From Planctomycetota bacterium (GTDB lineage: Bacteria; Planctomycetota; Planctomycetia; Pirellulales; Thermoguttaceae): a DNA stretch of 28,385 nucleotides. Position numbers and translations under genes: made by a program. Location of the stretch: positions 1 to 28,385 of the forward strand of contig JAMOAF010000522.1 of NCBI GenBank assembly GCA_023621895.1, in the 5' to 3' direction. A model generated the notes under the pieces. The model was not told the DNA's origin. It did not search any database and saw only the letters and a program-made list of their open reading frames with translations. Below, piece after piece: positions 7,601 through 15,373 of this stretch (within the stretch, counting starts at the first letter, position 1; the number at the start of each line of letters is the position of its first letter).

Positions 7601-8217
7601 ATGCACGCCGGCGCCTCGCCGCCGGAAGTGATCGCGCCGGGCCGGTCCAACGAGCCGATCTGGCGGCCGTCGAGAAACACCCGCATCGTCTGGCCGTCGA
7701 AGGATGCCGCGCAGTGGTGCCAGAGGCCGTCGAGCACCAGCTCGGGGCGGATCGGGGCGTCGCATTCGACATAGCCGCCGACGTTCAGGCCCAGGGAGAG
7801 GATCGTGCCGTTTTCCTGAAATGAGAACAGCAGCCGGCGGTCGCCGTCCTCTTTGCGGAAGATCTCGTTGTAGCGATCCATTCGCGTGGGCATGACCCAC
7901 GCGCTGAAGCTGAGTTGGGCCAGCCCGGCGAAATCCGGACTGGCCGGCGCGGCGAGGCGGTGCTGGCCGCTCAGGAGCAGGGCGTTGCCGAACAGTCCTT
8001 CGGTCCGCGCCATTGCGCCGTCGGAGCCGGAAGCCAGGCGGGCCTCGCGGCCGCCGCCGGCCGCGTCGGCACAGGCGGGACCCTCGGTTTCGTCGAATGT
8101 CCAGTGGGCGAGTAGCGGCGGCTCTGGGGGCGATGCGAAGCCGCTGCCGGCCGAGGCGGAGCCGGCAAGGACGATCGAAAGCGCCACGACTCGAGTCAGA
8201 ACGCGCTGCGGCTGCAT
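4636..8217 (-). CDS. Secreted LamG/beta-propeller dihaem protein, hydrazine-synthase-alpha-like
   Basis: A 1193-residue exported protein. A signal peptide occupies residues 1 to about 23 (VALSIVLAGSASA). Residues 36-240 form a LamG/concanavalin-like domain, containing LAHWTFDE, LSFSAWV and GALDDLRVYRAALS. A helical region follows, then TolB/WD40-like propeller blades near 570-700 (SHDGRTVLF, LYEINADGSGLRQLT). Two c-type haem sites lie near the C-terminus: CLGCH (985-989) and CGRCH (1036-1040). The order propeller, haem, haem recalls the alpha subunit of anammox hydrazine synthase, and many non-anammox planctomycetes carry LamG-bearing relatives of unknown function. No beta/gamma subunit or hydrazine dehydrogenase is nearby, so hydrazine synthesis is not implied. 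The frame is open upstream to 9300, but ATG 8217 is chosen because it begins the signal peptide and trpA occupies the rest. Confidence 0.85.
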   Translation of the reverse strand: MQPQRVLTRVVALSIVLAGSASAGSGFASPPEPPLLAHWTFDETEGPACADAAGGGREARLASGSDGAMARTEGLFGNALLLSGQHRLAAPASPDFAGLAQLSFSAWVMPTRMDRYNEIFRKEDGDRRLLFSFQENGTILSLGLNVGGYVECDAPIRPELVLDGLWHHCAASFDGQTMRVFLDGRQIGSLDRPGAITSGGEAPACIGSSSGNECFQGALDDLRVYRAALSGRQVRQLYTEGETLQRAKMKDLELALANVYVRRATFAETLAETRRRAVEDRVKLAGLLSVFGRRVSDDFPEACEQFANYSGLTPAEYIAGDEKRFRLAAERLIGLLLEYRPMTDSQWLGQTDGDRRRWAEADAIRRQYDRLVSAGEAARFSPEWIELVLAAGARVEFRPSAREAVAPYVAPATPATRDLTAEEAEETLRRDWLHQADGHPTAERILEEIGWTRQLAERIAAEYPGRVDFGHPLAAIGPLETRARSLRGEDVDLYFSVRRLKRSIALANPVLDFDRVLMVDMPFPQGSEWRHQTRHRLGYMAVPGGRLVVLEGLSPGGRLRQLMPQAPLHGSFWRPDVSHDGRTVLFCFKPHNEKAFHLYEINADGSGLRQLTSGPYDDLDPIYLPDGEHIMFSTTRGHSYVRCMPPTNAFVLARAKRSGSDIYLVSTNNEPDYLPSVMDDGRVLYTRWEYTDKPLWRAQALWTVNPDGTGVAAFWGNQSVWPDLLKDGRSIPGTRRVMFTGSAHHDWFAGSVGILDPDKGYNFPDGLTKVTAEVAWPESGNGPVDPIESARYHASGRYTAYYSPYPLSERDFLVSAERSGKFVLYLMDTDGNRELVYEGAQHIFHAIPLRPRARPPVIADRVAWPERGADPAGLEGVIYSANVLHGAPEALRGHVRYLRVLAIEPKTYTYWNQRPYLSTGPVVSAVQSEGVKRILGTVPIQPDGSVAFRAPAGQSLHFQLLDENQRALQTMRSFTGVLPGERRGCLGCHELHSTTPELPLAAIALSKEPRAIEPPPWNDDSVSYDRYVRPVLDRVCGRCHQGDGEGRKTFDMTPRTGFLFFDETYLTLIGRPTWGQAYSPPENPPPGFGIACTLLVEAYDTRDPAAYQTPLPMQRLSYASRLIQIASSGTHHDVQVDPIDLLRLIVWVDAICPYRGAEEVRAIDDPQFPGIDWLSIRPRIKTAPRIARPGPVD

Positions 8218-8257
8218 GTGGTTGGCTCCGCTTCTTGGGTCTGCGGGACACGGGAGA

Positions 8258-8285
8258 GCATCCGTCTCCGTCTCGCGGCGGATGC
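8258..8285. other. Inverted repeat in the trpA-dihaem gene gap
   Basis: GCATCCG (8258-8264) and its exact complement CGGATGC (8279-8285) flank a 14-nt loop, 41-68 bp upstream of the dihaem gene's ATG on its own strand. It could be an operator or leader hairpin. No promoter boxes are clear. Confidence 0.35.
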
Positions 8286-8318
8286 GTTTCTTGTGCCGCT
8301 CGGCGGCGGATTCACCGT

Positions 8319-8337
8319 GGGGACTGAAACGGTCCCC
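8319..8337 (-). terminator. Hairpin just after trpA
   Basis: GGGGAC (8319-8324) pairs with GTCCCC (8332-8337) around a 7-nt loop. It begins 14 nt after the trpA stop on the trpA strand. There is no T-run on the transcript side, so it is only terminator-like. It may partly insulate the dihaem gene downstream on the same strand. Confidence 0.4.
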
Positions 8338-8351
8338 GCGCGACCGATCCT

Positions 8352-9155
8352 CTACCCCTCCATCGCGGCGATCAATTGCTCCACATAGTCGCCGATTTCG
8401 GCAAGCACCGCCTGGCGGCCGCGCGACTCGGCTTCCGCCATGCGGCGGACGATCGCCGAACCGACGATCAGGCCGTCGGCCACGGGGGCGAGCATTTGGA
8501 CGTGTTCCGGGCGGCTGATCCCGAACCCGATGCAGATCGGCAAGTCGGTGAGGGAACGCAACTCGGACACGTGGTCGACGATTTCCGCGGGAAGCTCCGT
8601 GCGCTCGCCGGTGATCCCGGTGACGGAGACGTAGTAGATGAATCCGGTCGTCTTGTCGGCGATCCGCCGGGCGCGGTCCCAGGGGGTGGTGGGCGTGATC
8701 AGTTGGATGAGGCTGAAATCCTCCTTGCGGCAGATGGCGGCCAGTCGGTCGGACTCTTCGACCGGCAGATCGGGCACGATCATGCCGGCAACGCCGGCCG
8801 CCTTCGCCCGGGCGACGCAGTCTTCCAGGCCAAGGCGGTAGACGATCGCGTAGCTGGTCATGGTGACCACCGGGGCTTCGAGTTGCGGCGTGGTCCGGGC
8901 GAGCATTTCGAGTATCTGCGCGATCCGCACCCGGTGGCCGAGCGCCCGGGTGTACGAGGCCTGGATCACCGGGCCGTCGGCGATCGGGTCGCTGTAGGGG
9001 ATGCCCAGTTCGCACATGCTGCTGCCCCGCGCCGCCAGTTGGCGGAGCACGTCGGCCGTGAAGTCGAGGTCCGGGTCGCCGGCCGTAATGAACGGCATGA
9101 ATGCCTTGCGGCCCTGGGCGCGAAGGGTTTTGAACAGGCTGTCGATAGCCGACAT
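8352..9155 (-). CDS. trpA: Tryptophan synthase alpha chain
   Basis: A 267-residue TIM-barrel enzyme that cleaves indole-3-glycerol phosphate to indole and glyceraldehyde 3-phosphate and channels indole to TrpB. The catalytic Glu49 (in MCELGIPYSDP) and Asp60 (in DPIADGPVIQ) fall exactly at the classical positions, and the phosphate-site motif GFIYYVSVTGITG spans about 171-183. Length is standard. AGGAG at 9162-9166 is well spaced before the ATG at 9155. No trpB or other tryptophan gene is adjacent: upstream is a divergent kinase gene and downstream is the unrelated dihaem gene. The pathway is therefore scattered, at least around this locus. Function is secure; only the genomic isolation is noteworthy. 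Confidence 0.97.
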   Translation of the reverse strand: MSAIDSLFKTLRAQGRKAFMPFITAGDPDLDFTADVLRQLAARGSSMCELGIPYSDPIADGPVIQASYTRALGHRVRIAQILEMLARTTPQLEAPVVTMTSYAIVYRLGLEDCVARAKAAGVAGMIVPDLPVEESDRLAAICRKEDFSLIQLITPTTPWDRARRIADKTTGFIYYVSVTGITGERTELPAEIVDHVSELRSLTDLPICIGFGISRPEHVQMLAPVADGLIVGSAIVRRMAEAESRGRQAVLAEIGDYVEQLIAAMEG

Positions 9156-9599
9156 CTGTCACTCCTATGGGGAACTTGTTCGGTATTGTTGCGTCGTCCA
9201 GCAGCGATGGCCAATGAGACCTCGTTGAACCGAGTGGCGGCGGACGGGGGGTGATTTTGGCGGTTTCCGCATTGAGGATTGTATCAGAGGGGGGCCGCAT
9301 TGGCGATCAGTTTCAGCAGAGCGATTCTGCCGTCGGCGTCGATGGTTGGCGGGGAGGCCCGCGGGGGTATTCGAGAAGAACTCCGGTCAGTTGGAAAAGG
9401 TGACACCCACCCTGCATCACCCGTTGGGGGAGATGTTCCCCCCCGTGTTGCGCTTTTCCGTTGATCTTTTAGGGGGCCGGTTTGTGGCTTTGGTCCGGCT
9501 GCGTGCGTCTTGGCTGAAACCGAGGCCGGCGGCGGCGCGAGAAGCTGTTCCTTCCCCCGGTTTTCGCTTTCCGTCCTTACGATTCCGAGAGGTGGAACG
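9156..9599. other. 444-bp divergent intergenic region with a strong hairpin
   Basis: This lies between leftward trpA and the rightward kinase gene, so both promoters should be inside. The clearest structure is GGGGGA (9426-9431) pairing with TCCCCC (9437-9442) around a GATGT loop. On the minus strand TACAAT (9278-9283) could be a trpA -10 box, but no good -35 matches it. I see no gene, tRNA or riboswitch-like fold. Confidence 0.5.
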
Positions 9600-12500
9600 A
9601 TGAGCGGCGTTGGATGCCCTACGCGAGAGGAGTTGACGGATTTTTCCTTGGGCGCGATCGGCGAGGCGGATGCCGAGGCGATCGTCCGGCATTTGGAGAG
9701 CTGTTCGAGTTGCGAGTCCCTGCTCTCGAGCGTGGAGGGGGCCGGCGATCGGCTGATCGAGCTGACCCGCCAACCCGCCCCGGTGGACCGCTATTCGAAT
9801 GAGCCGGGCTGTAGGGATGCGATTACGCGGGCGATCGCGCTCGGCGCGGGGTTTGCCAATGCCACGGAGGCGACGCCGGCGGACACGGCCGTCGCCGCGG
9901 CGGAACAAGAACAGCCGATCCTTGGTCAGATGGGCGACTACAAGCTGATCGAGGAGTTGAGCCATGGCGGGATGGGGACCGTGTACCGCGCGGTGCACAC
10001 GCGATTGGAGCGCGAGGTGGCCCTGAAGGTGCTGCCCAAGAGCCGGACCACGGACCAGCGGGCCGTGGCTCGTTTCGAGCGCGAAATGGCCGCGGTGGGA
10101 AAGCTGGATCATCCGAATATTGTCCGCGCGACGGATGCCGGTGAGATCGACGGCGTTCAGTACCTGGCCATGGAACTGATCGATGGATTCGACTTGACCG
10201 AGCTGGTCGACTACCTCGGGCCGCTGCCGGTGGCCAACTCCTGCGAGATCATCCGCCAGGCGGCGATCGGACTTCAGTGCGCATACGAGCAGGGGCTCGT
10301 CCACCGCGACATCAAGCCGTCGAACATCATGGTCACCGGCGCCGGCGTGGCGAAGATTCTGGACCTGGGCTTGGCGCGGTTTCACATCGACAAGCAATCC
10401 AACGTGGAGCTGACGACGGCCGGCCAGCCGATGGGGACGGCCGACTACATGGCGCCCGAGCAGGTGGCCGACACCCACTCGGTCGACATCCGGGCCGACA
10501 TCTACAGCCTCGGCTGCACGTTTTACAAGATTCTCGCCGGCCAGCCGCCGTTCGGCGGCGTCCAGTATTCCAGCTCGTTCGACAAGATGATGGCTCACCG
10601 CAAGGAGACGCCGCCGCCGATTTTGGAGTTCCGTCCGGACCTTCCCAAGAGGGTTGTTGCCGTACTTGAGCAGATGCTGGCGAAAGACCCGGCGGAGCGG
10701 TTCCAGAAGCCGGCCGATCTGGCGGAATCGCTTTACCCTCTGTGCGCCGGCGCGAATCTGCCGGAAATGATCAACAAGGCGTGGGACGCGGCGGAATCGG
10801 CGCCGGTTCCGAAGGCCAGGCTGGAGGAGACGCCGGCCGAGGGGCCGGGATCATCGTCGGGGTCCTTGGGGGCTCCGGCGCGGCGGAAACGCCGCGGACC
10901 GGGGCTGGCGGGCGGCTCCGGCACGCATAGCGGATCGCGCAGCCAGTACTCGAACTTTTACGTGATGCCGCCGCCCCCGAAGCCGCAATGGGGGCTGTGG
11001 ATCACGATTGGCGTGCTCGCCAGCCTGTTGATGGGGATTCTGGGCGCCTACGCAACGACGTTCTTCTTCAACCGCGGCGCTCCGAGAGAGATCATCTTGC
11101 AGAAGATTCCCGGCTGGAAGATCTCCACGGATCGTCCGGCGGTGGCCGTGCCCGCCGCCGTGCCGCTGAGCATCGCGGAGCCCGCCCGGCCGGTCGTTCG
11201 CGGCGGACTGTCCGACGCGGCCCTGGTTGCCGAGCCGGCGAAGATCGAGGGGCTGAAGAGCTGGACCCTGGAGACGGTGGGGCACCGCACGATGTTGCTC
11301 TCGGCGGCGCTTGCGCCCGACGGGGCGGCGCTGGCGACGGGAAGCGGCGAGGGCGCGGTGCGGATTTGGAATCTTGGCGATGGTTCGCTGCGGAGAGTTT
11401 TCATCCGGCCGGGCGCTGCCGGCGCGGTGCGATCGCTCGCCTGGTCGCCCGGCGGGCCGTACGTGGCCGCCTGCTACGGATCGGGCTGGCTGCTGATCTG
11501 GGACGTTGAAAAGGGGATCGTGCTCCGCGAGTTCGAGGCGCGGGGGCGATCGCCCGGCGCGGTGGCCTGGTCGCCGGATGGGACCCTGTTGGCCTACGTA
11601 GGGGAAACGCCCGGGCAGAGCGATCGCGACTCCGTTTTTCTCTGGGATGCCAAGAGCGACAAGGTGCGGCCGGCGCTGACGGGCCACGCCGGGTCGATCG
11701 ACGTGGTCGCTTTCTCGCCCGACGGGCTGAGAGTGGCCTCCAGCGGCAGCGATCGGACGATCCGGGTCTGGGAGACCGGTTCGGGCCTGCCGCCGCTGTC
11801 GATCCGCGCGGAGACGTCGCACGCCGGTTCGATCTCGGCGTTGGCCTGGTCTCCCTGCGCGACCATGCTTGCGTCGGGTGCCGCCGCCGACACCAGCGCC
11901 GACGGGTTGGTGATCTGGGATGCGCAGACCGGCGACCGCCTGGGCGAAATCGCTCCGCATGCCGGCGGCGATCGGGCGCTGTACTGGTTGCGGAGCGGGA
12001 AGACGATCGTCGGCGCCGGCAACGGGGGGAGCGGCAGAACGCGATACTACGATCTTACCACGGCGAAAATCAGCTCGGAGACGGAGACGGGGCCGACGCT
12101 GCTGGCGGTCAACGCCGGTTCCGAAAGATACGCGGTGATCTACGGCGACGGTTCGGTGCGGTTGTGCGAGGGGGCGGGTCTTGGATCGTTGGCGGCCAGC
12201 TTGCCGGTTCATCCGGGGGTGCCGGGTGGATTGGCATTTTCACCCGACGGCAAGACAATCGTCTGCGGCAACCAAGACGGCTCGATCCGGTTCATCGACG
12301 TCGCGTCGGGCCAGTTGGCGAGGCAGTTGAGCGTCGGCGGCGCGATCCGTTCGCTGGTCTTCAGTCCCGACGCGGAAGGGTCGCTACTGGCCTACACGGC
12401 TGAAACATGGAACGAATCCTTCCAGCGAAGCGACCTGGTTGCCGAGGTGCTGGAGTCGAGTTCGGGCAACGTCGCGATCAAGTTTGAATTGCGCAGCGGC

Positions 12501-13265
12501 GAACGGATCGTCGATCTGGCCTGGTCGTCCGACGGCGCGTTGATCGCCAGCGCGGGCGACGAATTGCGGATCTGGAATGGGAAGACGGGGCAGTTCCAGC
12601 GAGGGTTCCGGCTGGCCGGCGACCGCGTCGCCTGGTCGCCCGACGGCCGTGCGCTGGCGGTTGGCTCCGTTTCGGGGATCGAGGTCTGCGATTCCCTCAG
12701 CGGCAGCCAGTTGACCTCCTATCCCGACTCGACGGATCGCTTGCGCGTGCTCTCCTGGTCGGGTGGTTCGGGGCTGCTGGCCGCCACGAGCGGCCGGGAG
12801 AATCCGTCGATCGTGGTTTTTTCCGCGGATGGCAGCGAGCCGAAGTTCATTTTGCCGGCGGACAGCCATCGCGACCCGGTTGCCGCGTTGGGTTGGCAGG
12901 AGGGGGGCAAGGTGTTGCTTTCGGGAAGCGCCGCGGACATGTGCGCTTGGAGCATGGAGAGCGGCAAGCGGACGGGCACGCTGGCGATTGGGGTGCGGCA
13001 GTTTTCGCCCGACGGCACGCTGTCCGCGGACGCCGGTCCGAGCATTCTTCGGCTCTACCAGTTGAGCGACGGCAAGCTGCTGAAGACGATTCTTTCGCTC
13101 CGGGAACAGCGCTACGCGGTGATCAGCCCGGATGGGCGGTATTCTGGTTCGCCGCAACTGCGCGATCGGTTCGTGTACGTGGCGCACGACGCCGCCGACG
13201 TGCAGGCGACGTTCGATCCGGCCGCGTTTGCGGCGAAGTTCGGCTGGCGCAACGAGGCGAAATAG
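9600..13265 (+). CDS. Membrane-anchored Ser/Thr protein kinase with WD40 propeller
   Basis: A 1221-residue receptor-like kinase. Residues 1-45 carry a zinc-binding anti-sigma-like motif, H31-x3-C35-x2-C38 (HLESCSSC). The Hanks-type kinase domain spans about 114-380: glycine loop SHGGMGTVYR (121-130), Lys143, catalytic HRDIKPSN (235-242), metal site DLGLA in place of DFG (255-259), and APEQ (285-288). A low-complexity Pro/Gly/Ser/Arg linker (about 405-462) precedes one membrane helix (about 465-490). The rest, about 540-1200, is made of WD40 repeats (recurring SPDG..., IRVW, LAWSPDG motifs), probably one or two propellers outside the cytoplasm. GAGAGGTGG just before ATG 9600 supports this start over an upstream in-frame extension. 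It probably phosphorylates cytoplasmic targets in response to an envelope signal. No phosphatase or sigma factor gene is adjacent. Confidence 0.95.
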   Translation: MSGVGCPTREELTDFSLGAIGEADAEAIVRHLESCSSCESLLSSVEGAGDRLIELTRQPAPVDRYSNEPGCRDAITRAIALGAGFANATEATPADTAVAAAEQEQPILGQMGDYKLIEELSHGGMGTVYRAVHTRLEREVALKVLPKSRTTDQRAVARFEREMAAVGKLDHPNIVRATDAGEIDGVQYLAMELIDGFDLTELVDYLGPLPVANSCEIIRQAAIGLQCAYEQGLVHRDIKPSNIMVTGAGVAKILDLGLARFHIDKQSNVELTTAGQPMGTADYMAPEQVADTHSVDIRADIYSLGCTFYKILAGQPPFGGVQYSSSFDKMMAHRKETPPPILEFRPDLPKRVVAVLEQMLAKDPAERFQKPADLAESLYPLCAGANLPEMINKAWDAAESAPVPKARLEETPAEGPGSSSGSLGAPARRKRRGPGLAGGSGTHSGSRSQYSNFYVMPPPPKPQWGLWITIGVLASLLMGILGAYATTFFFNRGAPREIILQKIPGWKISTDRPAVAVPAAVPLSIAEPARPVVRGGLSDAALVAEPAKIEGLKSWTLETVGHRTMLLSAALAPDGAALATGSGEGAVRIWNLGDGSLRRVFIRPGAAGAVRSLAWSPGGPYVAACYGSGWLLIWDVEKGIVLREFEARGRSPGAVAWSPDGTLLAYVGETPGQSDRDSVFLWDAKSDKVRPALTGHAGSIDVVAFSPDGLRVASSGSDRTIRVWETGSGLPPLSIRAETSHAGSISALAWSPCATMLASGAAADTSADGLVIWDAQTGDRLGEIAPHAGGDRALYWLRSGKTIVGAGNGGSGRTRYYDLTTAKISSETETGPTLLAVNAGSERYAVIYGDGSVRLCEGAGLGSLAASLPVHPGVPGGLAFSPDGKTIVCGNQDGSIRFIDVASGQLARQLSVGGAIRSLVFSPDAEGSLLAYTAETWNESFQRSDLVAEVLESSSGNVAIKFELRSGERIVDLAWSSDGALIASAGDELRIWNGKTGQFQRGFRLAGDRVAWSPDGRALAVGSVSGIEVCDSLSGSQLTSYPDSTDRLRVLSWSGGSGLLAATSGRENPSIVVFSADGSEPKFILPADSHRDPVAALGWQEGGKVLLSGSAADMCAWSMESGKRTGTLAIGVRQFSPDGTLSADAGPSILRLYQLSDGKLLKTILSLREQRYAVISPDGRYSGSPQLRDRFVYVAHDAADVQATFDPAAFAAKFGWRNEAK

Positions 13266-13368
13266 GCTCCGCGCCGGCTGGCGGGTTATGGGGCCTGTGC
13301 GTCGCCGCCGATGCAGGCTAGGATGGTTTGTTCGTGGGTTCTCGGGTAGTGGCGGCCTTTGCGACGAC

Positions 13369-13983
13369 ATGGAAACGAACATTGCTGGCGGCATCCTGGC
13401 GTTGGTCGCAAGGTTTTTGAGCGGCGCCAGCGTGCGCTGGATTGACTGCCACCCGGACCCCTGCCAGCGCGTGTACTTTGCCAATCACACCAGCCACCTG
13501 GATGCCGTGGTGCTCTGGTCCGCTTTGCCACCTCAAGTCCGGGCGTTGACCCGCCCGGTGGCGGCGAAGGAATACTGGATGGGAGGCCCGGTCCGCCAAT
13601 ACCTCTCGCGCGAGGTGTTCAACGCCCTGCTGATCGATCGGACGGAGATCAAGGTGCACCAAAGCCCCGTCGACCTGATGATCCGCGAGATCGGTTACAA
13701 ATTCTCGCTGATCTTGTTTCCCGAAGGGGGTCGCTCGACGGGGCCGGATGTCGGCGAGTTCAAGAGCGGGCTATACTATTTGAGCAAGAAGCGGCCGGAC
13801 CTCGAGCTGATCCCGGTTCATATCGACAACATGAACCGCATCCTTCCGCGCGGCGAGGTGCTGCCGGTGCCGATGCTGACCTGCGTGACGTTCGGCCCGC
13901 CGATGTGGCTTGAGCGGAAAGAGGCGAAAGCCGAATTCCTCCGCCGCGCCCGCGAGGCGGTAGTCCGCTTGAAGGAAGCCTGA
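13369..13983 (+). CDS. plsC: 1-acyl-sn-glycerol-3-phosphate acyltransferase
   Basis: A 204-residue PlsC/LPLAT-family enzyme that adds the second acyl chain to lysophosphatidate, giving phosphatidate at the inner membrane. The catalytic HX4D box is NHTSHLD (39-45, with H40 and D45). The second family motif is FPEGGRST (117-124), with Gly where FPEGTRS is usual. It is short for the family, and the only membrane association visible is the N-terminal amphipathic helix. ATG 13369 is chosen over an upstream extension because that part overlaps the end of the kinase gene. A cdsA-like gene follows after 38 bp, so the two probably form one operon converting lysophosphatidate to CDP-diacylglycerol. The acyl acceptor could be another lysolipid. 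Confidence 0.85.
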   Translation: METNIAGGILALVARFLSGASVRWIDCHPDPCQRVYFANHTSHLDAVVLWSALPPQVRALTRPVAAKEYWMGGPVRQYLSREVFNALLIDRTEIKVHQSPVDLMIREIGYKFSLILFPEGGRSTGPDVGEFKSGLYYLSKKRPDLELIPVHIDNMNRILPRGEVLPVPMLTCVTFGPPMWLERKEAKAEFLRRAREAVVRLKEA

Positions 13984-14021
13984 ACTGCCCGGGATGGATT
14001 CGGCGTAGAACGGCGAGATTG

Positions 14022-15149
14022 ATGGACGCGAAGACCCTGGGACTATTCGGCGGCGTTCTGGTGCTGCTTGGCATCGCCACGCTCGTCGTGCGCTTTCTCA
14101 AACGGCGAGTCGACCTGGGGCTCGATCCGGCGATCGTGGAGACGTTCCGGTTGAGGGTCTGGGCATGGTGGATGCTTTTCGCCCCTTTGGCCGGGGCGCT
14201 GCTGGCCGGCAAGATGCTGACGATCATCCTTTTCGGGCTGATTTCCTTCTGGGCGCTGCGCGAGTTCATCACGCTCACGCCGACCCGGCCGGCCGACCAC
14301 CGCGCCCTGTTCTGGGTGTTCTTTTTCTGCACGCCCCTGCAATACGTCTTCCTGATGCTGGCCGGCCGGACGTGGTTCGAAGAGCCGCTCGGAATTACCG
14401 CCTACGACGTCTACAGCATTTTCATTCCGGTGTATGCGTTCCTGTTGATTCCGGCGCGGATCGCTTTTTCGGGCGATTCGAAGCGGTTTCTGGAGCGCAC
14501 GGCGAAGATCCAGGCGGGCTTGCTGATTTGCGTGTATTGCCTCAGCTACGCGCCCGCCTTGCTGACCTTGGACCTCCCGCCCGAAGAGCCCCAAGCCGCC
14601 AGCGCTGCCCCGCAGCCGGCCCAGCCCGTCGAAGCCGACGCGGAGTTGGAACAGCGCCCGCTGCCGGCGGGCCTCGCGCAGATCGGGACGCTCGCCGAGG
14701 CAGCCCAGGGTGAAATCAAGATGCCCCACGAGGCTCCGGGGCGAAAAGTGCGATTGCTGTTCTTCTTCGTGCTGATCGTGCAACTGGCTGACGCCACCCA
14801 GTACCTCTGGTCGCAACTGCCGGGCCGCCACGCCATCGTGCCGAGCATCAGTCCCGCGCGAACCTGGGAAGGGCTCTTGGGCAGCGCCGCCAGCGTGACC
14901 CTGGTCGGGGCGGCCCTCTGGTTTCTCACCCCCTACCAGTGGTGGCAAGCGGCCTTGGCCTCGCTGGTCGTTTCGCTAACGGCATTCGGCGGCGGGCTGA
15001 CGATGTCGGCCATTAAGCGCGACCGCGGCGTCAAGGACTACGGCACCCTGATCGAAGGGCACGGCGGCGTCCTTGATCGGATCGACTCGCTTTGCTTCTC
15101 CGCACCGGTGTTCTTCCACCTGACCTACTTGTTTGTCAACCTCTCATAA
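14022..15149 (+). CDS. Phosphatidate cytidylyltransferase family protein (paralogue 1)
   Basis: A 375-residue polytopic membrane protein that should make CDP-diacylglycerol from phosphatidate and CTP. The full CdsA signature lies near the C-terminus (about 329-355): SAIKRDRGVKDYG followed by EGHGGVLDRID, with the Lys-Asp, His-Gly-Gly and Asp-Arg elements intact. It is longer than usual because a hydrophilic, Pro/Ala/Glu-rich loop of about 60 residues (roughly 184-243, PPEEPQAASAAPQPAQ) separates two membrane clusters. ATG 14022 is preferred over the adjacent TTG. The gene follows plsC by 38 bp, consistent with the same pathway. A second cdsA-like gene at 18905 has an altered signature, so the two may use different lipids or act under different conditions. 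Confidence 0.87.
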   Translation: MDAKTLGLFGGVLVLLGIATLVVRFLKRRVDLGLDPAIVETFRLRVWAWWMLFAPLAGALLAGKMLTIILFGLISFWALREFITLTPTRPADHRALFWVFFFCTPLQYVFLMLAGRTWFEEPLGITAYDVYSIFIPVYAFLLIPARIAFSGDSKRFLERTAKIQAGLLICVYCLSYAPALLTLDLPPEEPQAASAAPQPAQPVEADAELEQRPLPAGLAQIGTLAEAAQGEIKMPHEAPGRKVRLLFFFVLIVQLADATQYLWSQLPGRHAIVPSISPARTWEGLLGSAASVTLVGAALWFLTPYQWWQAALASLVVSLTAFGGGLTMSAIKRDRGVKDYGTLIEGHGGVLDRIDSLCFSAPVFFHLTYLFVNLS

Positions 15150-15231
15150 CCCGACGCGTAAGCGAGGCCGTAACCCGACGCGTGAGCGAGGCCAGGCGCG
15201 GATTAGCCGCCCTCGCTTACGCTTCGGGTTG
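15147..15231. repeat. Direct plus inverted copies of a TAACCCGACGCGTAAGCGAGG-type element
   Basis: Two direct copies (15147-15170 and 15171-15194) share TAACCCGACGCG and GAGCGAGG or AAGCGAGG, differing at few bases. A third copy is inverted at 15211-15231, reading CCTCGCTTACGC then TTCGGGTTG. The first copy starts exactly on the TAA stop of the upstream cdsA-like gene. The inverted pair could fold as a long stem across the gap and work as a transcript end. The opposite-strand translation (NPKRKRG, PRLRVGL) is a string I remember from planctomycete hypothetical proteins, so this is probably a dispersed element. Confidence 0.88.
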
Positions 15232-15373
15232 ACGATCGGCCCATAAATAATCCAGGCTCGGGACGCCGCCATCCGCCCGCATTTGAGGCAGGCAACCGCT
15301 CGCGCTGCGGCGCTGGCCGCGAAAACCACCGCAGTCCCCGTCCGCGGTTGCGGCTGCCGCCGCTCCGGGAGAG

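Noticed and set aside
4822..7824. 1000-codon open frame on the plus strand opposite the dihaem gene
   Set aside because: It is an antisense shadow typical of GC-rich DNA. Its translation is a mix of charged and Gly/Arg-rich sequence with no domain motifs, while the opposite strand has clear LamG, propeller and CxxCH motifs.
4636..8217. True hydrazine synthase and anammox metabolism
   Set aside because: There is no beta/gamma subunit, hydrazine dehydrogenase or nitrite reductase gene in the window, and the LamG domain points to a different role.
8218..9300. Upstream extension of the dihaem protein
   Set aside because: It overlaps trpA in another frame, and a signal peptide begins at ATG 8217.
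9417..12212. Long minus-strand open frames (9417-10598 and 10851-12212) opposite the kinase gene
   Set aside because: They are antisense to conserved kinase and WD40 sequence, and the translations are Arg/Pro-rich without motifs.
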